From Adiantum capillus-veneris (lineage: Eukaryota > Streptophyta > Polypodiopsida > Polypodiales > Pteridaceae): 64,000 nucleotides of DNA. Below, one piece after another: positions 35,879 to 48,153 of the stretch (position 1 is its first letter; the number at the start of each line of letters is the position of its first letter). Position numbers and translations under genes: made by a program. The notes under the pieces are model-generated. The model did not search any database. It was not told the DNA's origin and was given only the letters and a program-made list of their open reading frames with translations. Location: the NCBI GenBank assembly GCA_014529385.2, contig CM043953.1, forward strand, positions 64,930,372-64,994,371. The letters run 5' to 3'.

Positions 35879-38143
35879 CATGAATTTATTGTTTGAAAGA
35901 AGTTTTTTTTTTTTGCTATACTATAATCTCTTACAAGTTGATAAATGGCTATTGAACTGATCCATGGTGGTTATAGAAGAATCCTTTGTGCTAAATAAGA
36001 AAGGTATGTCCATGGAGAAATCTTGCTAATGTAGAGTGCTTATTTTTTACCACAGACTCAATGTGTGTCAATACTTCATACAAAAGTGAGTATCAAGACA
36101 CTCCTAATCATATGATGAATATCAACCAATTTGACTAAAACTACATACAAAACCTTATCCCAAAATGCATCTATTTCTAGCCTTTGAGAGCTTTACCCCC
36201 TTGGATTCCCTTGACGACAGTAGTCAAGAGATGGGATCCAAGGTAAACATGTGATAGAAAAGGAACCATGCTCCATCTCCTACCATAATGGTATAGTTTT
36301 CTACACCCAACTATTGAGCACTAATGAACTTAGTGAAGATAATATAGTATTAAGTAAAATTATCCAATATAGTGTTGATGATTGTAATGTCTCTAATTTG
36401 GCTACCGAAATTCTATTGTTGAAAGTTGAAGCAAGGAAGCATTTTGTATTTGAAAAGATGTACACCAATAGTGTACATACCTTGTTACAAACCAAATAAA
36501 GTATCAAACATAGAATTGATCTTCACAATAAAGATAAGACGAGCTTATAAATATGAAATCGATTATAGTGTTACACATCTTACGTAGCATGATCAGCAAC
36601 ATGATGTAATATCTTCAATTAAAGAGGTTGGGGGACATTAGGAATAACAAGGCATTCTTGAGAGGCATGTGGTACTTTTTTGATAGCAAGGTAAGGATAG
36701 TTATATAAGAAAATGATATTCTTGGAAAGTTTTTCTCATCCTCCACCTTGAAAATTGAAGCACCTTTAAGGTACTCTTGTGGTATCCACTCATTATCTAC
36801 GCATTACTATTGTGGCATTGAGAGTACTACAATGTTGGGAGAATAAGGGGATGTGTCTACTTGGTATTGTAATAGATATGGAATAAGGGGATGTGGCTAA
36901 TTGGTATTGCAATGGAGGGATTTTAAGGTTCCTCACTAACCAAGAACATAGTTTTTTCCATCTCTCACATGATTGGTTGCATCTCTCCCCTTAAAACAAG
37001 TTGACTCTGTAGAAAATACCAATTTTTTTTAGCACAAAGGGATAAATTATAAAATGATATCATTCTACTAATCTAGTAACAATTATACAAAGAAGAGACT
37101 AGAAGGAGAAGCTTGGACAACTCTCCATACATAATGAGTCTTACTTGAACTGTAAGACTCAATCACATGCTATGCAACACTAGATAGTGCACCAAAGCCA
37201 CCAAAAAAATATCACACCATAATAGTATGATGAACTTTGATTAGTTTTGTTGATTGAGGTGTGAATCCCCAGGTGTTTAAAGCCATAAAATTTTTTTTTG
37301 TCTCTAGCATGATAAAGTTAGAGATGGAGATGCTATCAAGCTCTAAATGTAAGCTACAAGGACAGTTTCATTACCATTTTATCCTTATGTTGGAGGTGAG
37401 CCCTTGCAACACCCACTCACCACTTACACCTCCTATTGTTGTGGCGTATAGGTCCTTTGAGCCCGTCCTTTTGTTGCCTTCAAGAGTAGAGGTTTCCATG
37501 TAGTGTAAGTGAATGGAAGTAGGAGGAGGAGGAGGAGGATCTTGTTTTATGTTGCAATGGAGGTGAGAAAAGAGGGAGGAGATATCTTGGTGTGAAAATA
37601 TGTGGTGGACAGGGGGAGAGTTTGCTTAGTGCTACAATGGAGGTGGAAGAAAGCTAGTAGAGAGAGAATGTGTGACAATAGGATGCATGTGGTTGCTATA
37701 GCAATGGAGAGCTCGAGAAAAGGTTTGTAGAGAGATAAAATCACTTTTTAGCTATACGATAGGTTTGGGGAGAATTTGGAGGGTGGAAAGTGATGTTTTG
37801 AATTTTTTTGGGTTTGTAAGTGCTCAAAAAATGCTTTTTTGACCATAAATTAGGTTTGGCATGCTTTTAAGGAGGGAAAATTCGAGTTTTTTTTTTTTTT
37901 TAATTCAAATTTTTGAATCCACACCAAAAAGTGAGGAAAAAGAAGTCAAAGTGGTCCCCCCTCCCTTTCCCCTAGCCACTTCCCTTACCTTCTTACTAGG
38001 TAAGAGACCATTAAGAGGTGTAGGACTACTTTGTCCCCCTACTTTTTTGAGGGTATAGAGTATGTCCATCACCCTCTTCCTATTGGATGGCCTCTGAATA
38101 ACCTTAATCCCAAAGGGGCCCTAGAGGGTTCATATTTTTCCTA
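35879..38143. other. Unassigned AT-rich DNA
   Basis: No domain or gene is recognised. The longest plausible frame, about 82 residues at 36251-36499 on the plus strand, has protein-like composition but no motif I know. A 40-bp tandem duplication sits at 36841-36920. Confidence 0.5.
36841..36920. repeat. 40-bp tandem duplication
   Basis: GAATAAGGGGATGTG recurs with a period of 40 at 36841 and 36881; the two copies differ at a few bases. Confidence 0.85.
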
Positions 38144-39136
38144 ATGGCTTGCTATGAGAGCATTGTGGCCTTTCTCATTTCATTGGGCTTTGAGATGTCT
38201 GATGCAGACCATTCATTGTATCTGAAAAAGAATGAGGCAGGAATTGTGGTAATATGTACCTATGTGGATGATTTGATTGTTAATGGTGATAATGTGACTG
38301 AAGTAGAGGGCGTGCAGGCCCTATCTATGCAAGAATTTGACATGAAAGACTTGGGAGACTTGCGGTATTTCTTGGGCATTGAAATTATTCACATGGAAGA
38401 GGTGTATGGCTATCACAAAGGCAATATGCTTTTGGATATGTTGAAAACGTATGGTACGACTGATTGTAAGCCAGTTGCAATGCCCTTAGATTAGAATTTG
38501 AAGTGGAAAAATGATGCAGTTCAAGTGCTTGATAATGCTACCATGTACAAGAAGATTGTGGGTAGCTTGATCTACTTGACTATCTCACGTCCAGACTTGA
38601 GCTACACAGTTGGATTGGTGAGTCACTTTATGCAATCTCCCACAAAACCACACTTGGATACAGTGAGGTGCACTTTGAGTTATGTGAGTGCTACTTTGGT
38701 TTATGCAATCTTTTATAGGGTTGATGTGGAGTTGCATCTATATGGCTACACAGATGCGGATTGGGCTGGTAGTACATACGATTGCAGGTCTACAAGTGGA
38801 TTCATGTTCTCACTTGGGAGTGATGCTATCACATGGAGAAACAAGAAGCAACCTATGGTTTCTCTTTTAAGTACATAGGTACTGTACAGGGGTGTTGCAG
38901 TGGCAGCATGTGAGGTAGCATGGCTGTGATTACTAATTCACGACTTTGGAGTACAGGTACAAAGACCGTTTCTCATCAATTGTGACAACCTTAGTAGCAT
39001 ACAGTTGGCACAAAACCCAATGTTTCATGCTAGGACAAAGCACATTGAGTTGCACTACCACTTCCTCAGAGAGAGAGTCTTAGCAGGTGACATTGACCTA
39101 CAATACGTTGTCGGGGGATATGTATTCGAAATGTGA
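38144..39136 (+). pseudogene. Ty1/copia RT-RNase H remnant
   Basis: The C-terminal half of a copia polyprotein. It begins inside RT at the SLGF segment (CYESIVAFLISLGF). The catalytic YVDD is at 38261, followed by LGDLRYFLGIEI and later YKKIVGSLIYLTISRPDLSY. RNase H shows YTDADWAGS and RSTSGF, then the HARTKHIELHYHF segment. Everything upstream (gag, PR, integrase) is missing. It carries stops at 38492 (TAG), 38876 (TAG) and near 38927, all in one frame. No flanking LTR is recognised. Confidence 0.9.
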
Positions 39137-39917
39137 ACCGGGAAGGAATGAGGCCTCTGGCTGTGAGAGGTGTGAAAGAAAGAGAACAGCAGATAATGAA
39201 AGATCTGGTAATCACCGTAATCATCAATTAATTGATTAATGCTTTGAGTACAACTTAATCCTTAGCCAAGGTGGATTGTTAACAGTATCGTCACTTGGAT
39301 CATCTCATAACTAGGAGTTTAAGCTCCCATTTTATAGGATTAACCGGGCCATTAACGACATCAAGATTTAACAAGATAATGAATCAATCTTCAAGCTAAT
39401 GACAGTGATGGTAATTCTCTCCCATCACTTTATCTGCTTTAACTGTCCTTCGATTCTACAAACTTAACTTTTGCTCATTGCCTCAATCTTCATGCTTCAA
39501 TTATTGTCAAATGTTCTGTAGCTTCTTGCTCTATTTGCTTTACACTGACTTAATTGCCACTCACAAGCTTTGACTTCTCCTCTAATTGACTTGCTTTGGA
39601 TGTCTTCAATTTCCCTTAAAAGATTCTGCCAAGCTCGCAAATAGATTAAGCTTTCACAACTATTGTTATCCTTCTCTGTTCAATCCTTTCTTTGTTTAAC
39701 CTTGTTTCTCCTTTTCCTTGCCTTTTCAAATCATGATAGCTCGCCTTATGCTCAACGAGAGAGAAACTTCTCACTTTCTCATCCACGAGAGAGAGAGCCT
39801 TGAGTCTTCCTTATTGCTTCCCAAGGTCAAGAGAGAGAGAATTCCCTGCTTTATTTTGAGAACAAGAAAACGAGTCTGCCCTTTTCCCCTCTTCTCCGAC
39901 TCCTTGTTTATGTCCGA

Positions 39918-39958
<41 letters not shown>

Positions 39959-40109
39959 ATTCCAGTCTTCCTCGATGGTCTTTCCCCTAATCCTCAAATC
40001 CTCCTTGCTCAAATACCCTTTCTCCTCTCTCTCATTACTCCTTGATGTCAAGAGTGAGGTCGAGAGCGACAGAGAGCTTTCGCTTCACGCTCACCTTCCC
40101 TTTTTTTCC

Positions 40110-40880
40110 TCCAAATACTTGCTTCCTCCCTTTCATAACACACCCCTCATGTTCCTTTGCCTCGCTATGCCTTACAATTCCTAAAAATAAGCTCGCCCCA
40201 CTGAGTCACGGTGCCATGACTCACGTGGCATGGGAACCAACCCGATGACGTGGTAGTCGGCGGATTTCGGGCGTGCAAAATCCTCTGGGACAGGCCCTGA
40301 AAAGGTGCACCTTGGCGTGCTGGCTATTTTTTCTTCTTGGCTGGGCTCATACAAGCCTCGCGCAGGCCGGCATGATCTTCTTCTTCCCATCTTGCTCTCC
40401 TGCTCATTGTCTGGTTGATGCCATGCCCTTCCTTTTCTTTTCCCCTTTCTCCCTTGCTTAGTTTCCGAGAACAAAAGAGGAAGAACGGCTTTGCTTGTCG
40501 GAGAGCAAATGAGAGAGCGGTCTCTTCTTGTTCATTCACAAGAGAGAGAGTTCTCTCCTCCTTCTTGTTCATGCACAAGAGAGAGAGTTCTCTCCTCCTT
40601 CTTCTATTGAATACTTGCCTCCCCCCCCCCCCCCCCCCCTCGTAACACACCCCTTTTGTTTTCTCCCGCTATGCCCTCCAAAAATCCTAAAAATAAGCTT
40701 ACCCACGCAGCCACGGCGTCCTCACTGACGTGGCATGGGACCCCCTTCAATGACATGGCAACCCAAGTTGGACGTGCACCGAATACAGCAGAACTAGGGC
40801 CGAATTTGAGTGCCTCAGGCTGCTAAGCATTTTTGTCTTCTTGGCCAGGCTCATTCGAGCTACCTACAGTGCAACGCAAG
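40110..40880. repeat. Diverged direct duplication, period about 507 bp
   Basis: About 40110-40380 and 40617-40880 align through landmarks: AACACACCCC (40137 and 40644), CCTAAAAATAAGCT, ACGTGGCATGGGA, and CTTCTTGG followed by GGCTCAT. The spacing between copies includes repeated AGAGAGAGAGTTCTCTCCTCC segments. It is possibly LTR-derived. Confidence 0.6.
40621..40639. repeat. Poly-C run (19)
   Basis: An uninterrupted C run, likely prone to assembly length error. Confidence 0.95.
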
Positions 40881-42269
40881 TCCCTCCTTCTCCTTCCACG
40901 CTGTCGCTGCACTGCTTGCCATCGCCATGCTATTTTTCTCTTCCCCCTTTCAGATTCAAAATCAAGCCCCCTCATTAAATGGGCAACCACCCCATTTGAC
41001 CTTGGGCCGCCAATATTTGGTTGCCTTTGGGCGGCCTTCTCAAGTTTATGGGCGGCCTTTGAATGGCTTTTGAGTGTCCACCCTTTTACTCATATGGGCG
41101 GCCACTTCCAAGTGCAAGCAATGGTGATAGATTTTGTCGGAAGGCCTTCCCTTCAGATTTGGTTAGAAGATCCAAAGCTTCCTAGCCATAGCCATAATGG
41201 CATTTTCAACAATCAACATGTTCTAGTAGACGTCATTTTACATTGGAAGATCGTCATTAAAATTAACATGTTTTTGTAAGGCACCACATTTGACACACAT
41301 ATCGGCCAAGGCACCACCTCGCTTGACATCCTTCTCTAGCATCCCATGTCAAGCAATCTTATCATGAGTTTTGTTGCCCGTATCAAGGTCTTGAATAGTG
41401 CCATACCGCATGAGACGACCTTTTAAAAAAATCCACTCAAGCACTTATTGTGCTCCCTGAAAAGCATCAATTCGGCTAAAGAGTGTCAGAGTTTTATTCT
41501 TGCTAGCCAGGCACTACCAATCACAACTACTACCGGCCAAGCACTTCATGATATGACATCCCAGACATGATACTCCTCGAGCACTTACTACCCCCGCATT
41601 CCAAAACCTAGATGAAGCTCAAAACTCCCAAATGGCACACCGATCGAGGCGACCAAACTGGTACAAAACTGGTCCCTTGATGAATCATTAACCTGCGATA
41701 TCTTGGCAACTAGGACTCTGATTGCTGATCTGAAACAACAGACGTGCTCTACAAATTGATCACTTTAAACCCATGCATTCATATCAATTTTGACCCTTCA
41801 TCAGCAGCAGATGCCCAATCTGGTACGGATCTGCAAACATCTGGACTTCAAATTGCTATAACTTCTTAACCGTAGATCCAATCAATGAGCCATAAAGACA
41901 GGCCAGTAGAGCACTTCAAGCACTGTAGTTCTAGATCATAATCTCCTATCTGTGCTCCCTTCAAGCATACTCCATTTTAGCATCATTAAGGCATCTATTG
42001 GACCTTTAAAGACGCATCTGGCATACATTAATCATAGAACTAGCTTGTTAGCAAGCCATGAACACTGATCATTAATTAGGTAAGCTTCAATTAAACTCAA
42101 TGTGAATCTTACTAGTATAAATCTTAGCATGGGAGCGGAGCTGCACGACATCCACACCTCTGAACCTGCACAGCCTCCGGTCTGTGCCAACTGCACTTCA
42201 ATCTGCATCTACTATAGGTGCCTTAAGCTCTTTGCCATCATCAGACTCAGGTAGCTGGTAAACATATGG

Positions 42270-42380
42270 AAAATAATATAAATGTATTGTACCAAGTCTC
42301 TCTTTATGGGAGAAAATATATTACAAAGGCCTTTTCGGCTCCAAGTAAATCTGGTCCTCCTTTTTGGAGGGGGGATGATT
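42270..42380 (+). repeat. Fragment of an E1/E4-type LTR
   Basis: TGTATTGTACCAAGTCTCTC and the following TTATGGGAGAAA, CCTTTT and GGTCCTC segments match the downstream part of the E4 LTR (about 44165-44260) and the E1 LTR (about 4570-4660). It lies just outside the E4 LTR start. Confidence 0.6.
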
Positions 42381-43003
42381 GGTGTGATGGGCCAGTGCCC
42401 CGAGTCTAGACAGTAGGGTGAATCTCAAGATAAAATTTCCTCTGCTTGGGTAATAGCGATGCTATGAAGTCCTCCATTCCCCCTGATCATAGCTACCCAT
42501 GTATGAATGTATATGCAAAATGAAAAATTTGCAAAAAGGTAAAGAAACAAAAGAAAGGTGCAAGAATGACTGCTAGCCTTCATATGTCATAAAATCTAAT
42601 ATCTAACTAACCCAAATGATTTTCTCATATTAAATTGATCATTTAATGTGGGAGAATAAACGAGAATAAGAGTTAGAATATAAACATGTGCTTATGGATT
42701 TATCTCAACACGAGGCCAAAGTCAATGGGTCCAAATGAGAGATGGTCTGTCAAAGAGCAATGCTAGCTAATGGAGCTTAAAGACCTTAGGGTTAGCTTCA
42801 TTAAAGATCTCCAAAGGTTAGTGTTAAAAGTTCGTAGACCAATGGACTTAGGTTAGGACTTAGGTTAAGCTAGGACCATGCATTTGGTGTTTAATAATTA
42901 AGATGCTAGGCATGCTTGATGACTAAGGTCCTTGTCCAAACGAGCTGGCCCTGTCTTTAAGGTGTTCCAAATTCAACAAGAAACCCTACAAGGGGAACGG
43001 GGA

Positions 43004-43040
43004 GGGGGGGGGGGGGGGGGGGGGGCTACAAGCAAGGGGC

Positions 43041-43134
<94 letters not shown>
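43004..43134. repeat. G22 run and (GA)46 tract in the E4 LTR
   Basis: Poly-G at 43004-43025, then after a 17-base gap a GA tract at 43043-43134. E1 has only a short GA stretch in the corresponding place. Confidence 0.95.
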
Positions 43135-43136
<2 letters not shown>

Positions 43137-43250
43137 CCATGCTCATGCTAAGCCTATACTTGATGACTAAGGTGCTTGCTGATTAAGGGGCATGAGATAG
43201 AGAGAGAACCCATGCTCATGCTAAGCCTATACTTGCTGACTAAGGTGCTT
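43134..43250. repeat. 73-bp duplication next to the GA tract
   Basis: ACCCATGCTCATGCTAAGCC occurs at about 43135 and 43208. The second copy is again preceded by ATGAGATAGAGAGAGA, so the GA tract and its neighbour duplicated together. Confidence 0.85.
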
Positions 43251-43690
43251 GAGAAGCTTCCATGCTTGGAGGGTAAGGTAACTGAGGGGCTTGAGTCAAA
43301 GAGATGCCCTACAAAGGAGGGGCCGAGCCCCAAATCTAGGGGAATGTTTGACTCAACTCTCACTCACCGAAAGGGCACCCCTTTCTCAAGGGGCACAAGG
43401 ACACATGTCAGGTTCTCACCCTATGCTTAGCTACATGGGGTGCTTGAATCCTATTGGTTAGGCTAAAGAGGGGTCCAATGAGAATTTAGAATAATCGATT
43501 AATTGTTTAGGCATTTATCAATCTCTCTCTCTCTCAAGGGAAAAGGAGGACACTTGTCCAAAGACTACCTCTACTGCTTGACTTGACCCAGGCTTATGAT
43601 TGGATAAGCTTGAGAGAGCAAATGAGCTTAATGCATGAGCTAGAAGAGGGGGTTGACCCAAGCAAGGAAAGGGCTTGCTTGCAAGATATA

Positions 43691-43752
<62 letters not shown>
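43691..43752. repeat. (CT)n then (CA)n microsatellite
   Basis: About 20 bases of CT followed by about 42 of CA within the E4 LTR. Confidence 0.95.
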
Positions 43753-43753
<1 letters not shown>

Positions 43754-44438
43754 TGTGTGAAGTGCCAAGTGAAAGAACTCCATCTCCTTCTCCAAGCTTG
43801 TTGAGAAGTTGAGAGCCTACACCAACAGTCTTGGCTATGGAATGCAAATCCAACCAAGAGCCATGCTTCAATGCTTAAGATTTCCATCTTCTTCCTCATC
43901 ATTATTATGCTAATATTCTATGCTATGCAACAAGAGTGATGATAAGTGAGGAACTATTTGTTTCTCATAAGAATGTTTCTTCTTCCTCTTCCCTACCCTC
44001 ATTCCTTGCTAGCTCTCTCCACCTTCGAAGGTGTTTGAGGTCTTGGGACTGAGGCTGGGGATAGGTTAATGCTTTCATTTATCTAAGCTACATGCATAAT
44101 TGTGGTGCATAAAGCTCTCTATCTTCATTGCACCATCAAGGTCTTAAGGAACACAAAGCTTGTATTGTATCAAGTCTCTCTTTATGGGATAAATTATAAT
44201 GCAAAAGCCTTTTGGAGGGGGAACCGGCTCCACATAAATCCGGTCCTCAACTGTTGTCAAGTTCTCTAGTTATCTCTCTTATAAAGTATTGTTCAGGCCA
44301 AGTTAATTAAGTATAATGGTATGTTTCTACCACTAATTAAGTTCACCCTCTATCTTTTCAAAGTAGTCTCATAAAAATGCTCACTACAGTTCTCTTAATT
44401 TCACTATTCTCAATGTCCATAGGCCATTTCCATTACAT

Positions 44439-44450
44439 TGCTATCAGAGC
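44439..44450 (+). promoter_or_regulatory. E4 primer-binding site
   Basis: TGCTATCAGAGC, one base different from the initiator-Met complement TGGTATCAGAGC, one base after the LTR end. Confidence 0.8.
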
Positions 44451-44870
44451 TATTGGTTTCTCTTTTGTTGCTTAAGAAGAGAGGTCCTTAAGTTGTCCAT
44501 GAAAGGTTGGACCTGTTCATTGCAATAGGGTAAGTGGGACAAGGATCTATTATCTTGGTTGAAAAGGACTTAGTTTGAGGTACACATTGGGAACTATAGT
44601 ATTAATAATAGAGTATCTCAGGGCTTGCCTTTGGCTTAACCATTATTGAGCTACTAGCAAGCTCAACAGCAACCATAATCAATCGAGCAATGTTAGACCC
44701 TCTCCACTAGTCTTTGCAATCAATAGTCTCTAAACCATGGGTGTGGCTGCTTGAGAATTAATTTTCAAAGGTAAAGAAGAGTAGAGACTCAGGTTTTTGA
44801 GGGTACGAAAGCACAAAGTAATTTATACATAAGTTTAATTAGCCTGGATGCCAATAATCAAGAGAGTAGA

Positions 44871-47089
44871 ATGAAAATTGACAACTTTGATTTTGCACAT
44901 GAAGGTGCTACTGATGATGCACCAATGTTTGTTAACTATCTTGTTACTGGGTTGCAACAAGCTATACGCAACCCCACTTTGCAAGCCAAAGTTACCCAAC
45001 AACTTTGTGCTTTTGGGATTTCTGTTCCTCTCCAAGAAGAGATAGATCTTAGGAAGCCTCTTTTTGAGACTCCCAAAAGAAGATTCTCTCCGATAACAGA
45101 GGAGGAGGAATCCAATGAACGCGAAAGAAGAATCCTCAAATTCCTTTGAAGATGTGGATCCACAAAGATGGAAATATTGACGATCCCAACTCCTCCCAAG
45201 AGGAAAAGATCATCCTATAGTCCTTCTCCTTGTCACTCTAAAAGGGAAGAGAGGAAACAAAGGAAGAAAAAGGCAAGAAAGAGGTCACTGTCTTCTCCTT
45301 CTTCATCACCTTCCACCTCTTCCAATGAGAGTAACGGATATTCTCCTAGAGAATACAAGAGGAGAGGACATCGAAAATCCTACCCTCCAAAAGCTTAAGA
45401 AGTTCAAAGAGGGAGGAAAGAGTATCTCTTTTCTCACCTATGATGGAACCTTTGGTGCTACTGACAAAGTATTGACCTTCATCAAGCAATTTGATGCAAC
45501 TTTTAGAGACGAGGGCTTCATGAAGTCCTCCAAGCTATGCCATGTAGCTATGCATTTCCAAAAATCTGCTCATCAATGGTGGGATAGCCTTTGTGGAAAT
45601 GGGGAAGCCCTAAAGACATGTAAAACTCTACGAGTTTCCATCATGAAGCAATTCCCTGCAAGCGATACAAAGGACAAAGTGCTTACCGAATGGTAGAGTT
45701 TGAAGTTGCTCTCCAACGAGTCTATTCATAAATATATTGACAAGTTTTGGGATTTACATCTCAAGGCTATTGTGTTTCAAAAAATAGACACTTTCGAGCA
45801 AAAGCAACAATTTTGTGCGGCATTACCCGAAGAAATGATCAAGTATGTCAACTTGCAATGGCCTGCTACTATCACCAAAGTAATCTACCACACTGTGGTT
45901 GCTTCGTGCATCAATTTACAACAAGGGGCTTAAAGGAATGCCAAGCGCATGGAAAACAAAGATTGAAATGATGCAAAGGGGAAGAACAATGCCCAAACTC
46001 TTCCCAAGGCAATTTTTCGTAAGGACCACAAATTCTTTAAATGTGGGGATCAAGGACATGGCTATCGTTCTTGCCCCCAAAAAAAATGCCCACAATGAGA
46101 CTCCTAGAGCTTCCACGATCAAAGCTCTAAAAAAGAATGCCCATTGCAAAGGATCACCTCTCTACTATGCTTGGGGAAAGGTAAGGTAGCATGATTCCTT
46201 AATACTGTTTGACCCTGGCTCTACTCACAATTTCATATCAATAAAATTGGCCGGTAAGTTGGGCATTCAAGCTTTTGAGATGGGAGATACTGTAACTGTC
46301 GATGGAGCTTTCAAGGGATAGAAAGCCTCCGTTACTCCCTTGATTGAGAAGTTGAGGCTTCATGTCCAAAGTTACGTTGGACAAAGAAGACTTTTTCATC
46401 TCTCCTCTCCAACATGATGTTATCCTAGGGGCACCATGGTTCAACTGCATGGTTGCCAACTTAAAGTTTCTTGAAAGGAGAATTTACTTCACCTATAGGG
46501 AAAAGAGCATGTATATAGATGCCAATGAGTTTGGTTGTACTAAATCACTTGTAAATTCACCTAATTCTGATAAGTCAATAAAAAGCTCAGTTTCCTTGTA
46601 CATGAATATTGTCAAAGAGTTTCCAAATGATTCTAGTGCTTTAACAAAACAAAGTGGTAGAAATCAAGAAGAATTAGATTTGTCTAATTTTCTAAATAGA
46701 TTCCAAGACGTATTTATCAACGACATCCTATGGAGTTACCTTCAAAACAAGGGGATGATGACCGTATGATGATAGAGCTTCCATGGGAGCTCACCGCCTA
46801 ATAAACCTCCTTATAGGGTTTCTCAAGCTCAACAAGAGGAGATTATGAGGCAAGTGCATGAGCTGGTAGACAAAGGGATGGTGAGGCCTAGCTCCTCTCC
46901 CTTTTATTCTCCTGTCCTTTTAGTGAAAAAGAAAGATGGTACATACCGCATGTGTGTGGACTATCAAGCACTAAACCATATCACTATGAAAACCAGATTT
47001 CCCATACCGCGGTTAGAAGATCTATTTGATAAGATACAAGGTTCGACCTACTTCAATAGGATTGACCTTAAAAGTGGCTATCATCAAAT
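44871..47089 (+). pseudogene. E4 gag-pol, multiply broken and 3'-truncated
   Basis: The N-terminus (MKIDNFDFAHEGATDDAP) matches E1. The frame stays open past the point where E1 has its TAG, so that stop is not a family trait. Later damage includes TGA at 45147, frameshifts, TAG at 45694, and a TAA ending the gag part near 45931. The zinc knuckle near 46034 has lost its first Cys (FFKCGDQGHGYRSC). The protease reads FDPGSTHNFIS at about 46210. RT begins with MVRPSSSPFYSPVLLVKKKD, continues through YRMCVDYQALN and ends at RIDLKSGYHQI. RNase H and integrase are absent. Confidence 0.88.
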
Positions 47090-47650
47090 CATTAGGAAGG
47101 GAATGGGGTATAGGAGGGCCTCTTTATTTGGCAGTTTAAGGAAATGCTTAAAGCTTAAGCCAAGTTTGACCAAGCTTAAAAGAGAGGGCAAAAAGGCCTA
47201 TACTGAGATTTTTAAAAAGGCCTATACTGAGATTTTTAAAAATACCATTTTGTATATATTGTATTCTGAAAAAAGGTTATTTTAACACAAAAGAGAGGTG
47301 GGTAACTGAAGTTTCAAATGTCAAGTTTTCCCATCTCTCTCCTTTCTCTCTAACATATAAAACACTCTCTCTCACTTAGTTCTCATTAAAAGAAGCACTT
47401 TTCAGCCTCCCTACCAAAAAAACAGATTTTGCATATTCTCTCATTGCATTCTCTCTCTAAAACGTGAGACAACTCTTTCTCTTTTCCCCCCTTTTCTCTC
47501 TTGTCACTTCCACCTCTCAATCATCAAGAGGACATCTTATGCTGCTTGCATCTGACAGAAAGTGCAGATCGTCCAAGGCTGCAGATCTACTCTCTCTCCC
47601 ACTTTCTTCCTTTATGTCTCTCTCTCTCTCTCTCTCCCACTCTCTTTCTT

Positions 47651-47688
<38 letters not shown>

Positions 47689-48153
47689 GCTTCTCCCACT
47701 CTAGCTTCAGATGGGGTTCATGTGAGAGGAATGGAGAACTCCATTACCTCTGTGTGCAGCTGCGTTTCTCTCTCTAAAGCTCTCATGATCAACATTTTGA
47801 ATTCAAAGGAGATTGAGCTACCCTCCCTCTCTTTCTTCCCTCCACAACATTATCATTTTCTACTATCTTTGAGTACCTTCCAATTTTTCCCTCCATAGCC
47901 AGCTTTCCCTGCTTACAGCAGTCACCATTACACATTCTCTCTCTATTTTGCTTGATTAGCTATCAAACATGTCATTCAATCGCCCTCCAATGCAAGACAT
48001 TACTAATAGGCCAAACCATAACGATTAAACATTGATTTGGAGTAGGCGTACGCTACTGTGCGACTTTGCACATTGAATGCCAATGTTGCAGATCGGCTAC
48101 GAAGCATTGGGTGTGGTTGATGGCTACATTTATCCAGGTGATCCAATGGACTA
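47090..48153. other. Unassigned, CT-rich, possible promoter/leader of the next pseudogene
   Basis: It holds a 24-bp tandem duplication (47190-47237), TATAAAAC near 47355, and CT-rich DNA to about 47700. An ATG in good context at about 47969 (ACATGTCATTC) could be the original start of the gene remnant that follows, but several stops intervene. Confidence 0.4.
47190..47237. repeat. 24-bp perfect tandem duplication
   Basis: AAAAAGGCCTATACTGAGAT plus TTTT is repeated exactly at 47190 and 47214. Confidence 0.95.

Larger units (their letters stand above)
39137..42584. other. Unassigned DNA with diverged repeats
   Basis: No coding domain is recognised. It holds a GA tract near 39925-39956, two diverged copies of a unit about 507 bp apart, a run of 19 C, and a short fragment resembling the E1/E4 LTR. 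Open frames here are long only because the sequence is GA-, CT- or C-rich. Confidence 0.5.
42585..44437 (+). repeat. E4 5' LTR
   Basis: 1853 bp, TGTCATAA to CATTACA. It is longer than the E1 LTR, at least in part because of an expanded G run, a GA tract, a 73-bp duplication and a CT/CA tract. Confidence 0.85.
42585..47089 (+). mobile_element. E4: truncated relative of E1 (one LTR, gag, partial pol)
   Basis: An LTR starting TGTCATAA, a primer site, gag and protease, and RT up to SGYHQI, where homology to E1 stops between one codon and the next (after 47089; the matching E1 point is about 7785). No 3' half or 3' LTR is in the window. E1 and E4 are clearly one lineage but are well diverged. Confidence 0.88.

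Noticed and set aside
36251-36499. 82-residue frame in unassigned DNA
   Set aside because: Plausible composition, but no start context, motif, neighbour or homologue I can name. It is left as unassigned.
47464-47898. 144-residue Ser/Leu-rich frame
   Set aside because: It is mostly CT-repeat translation and there is no sign of selection. It is better read as a CT-rich leader.
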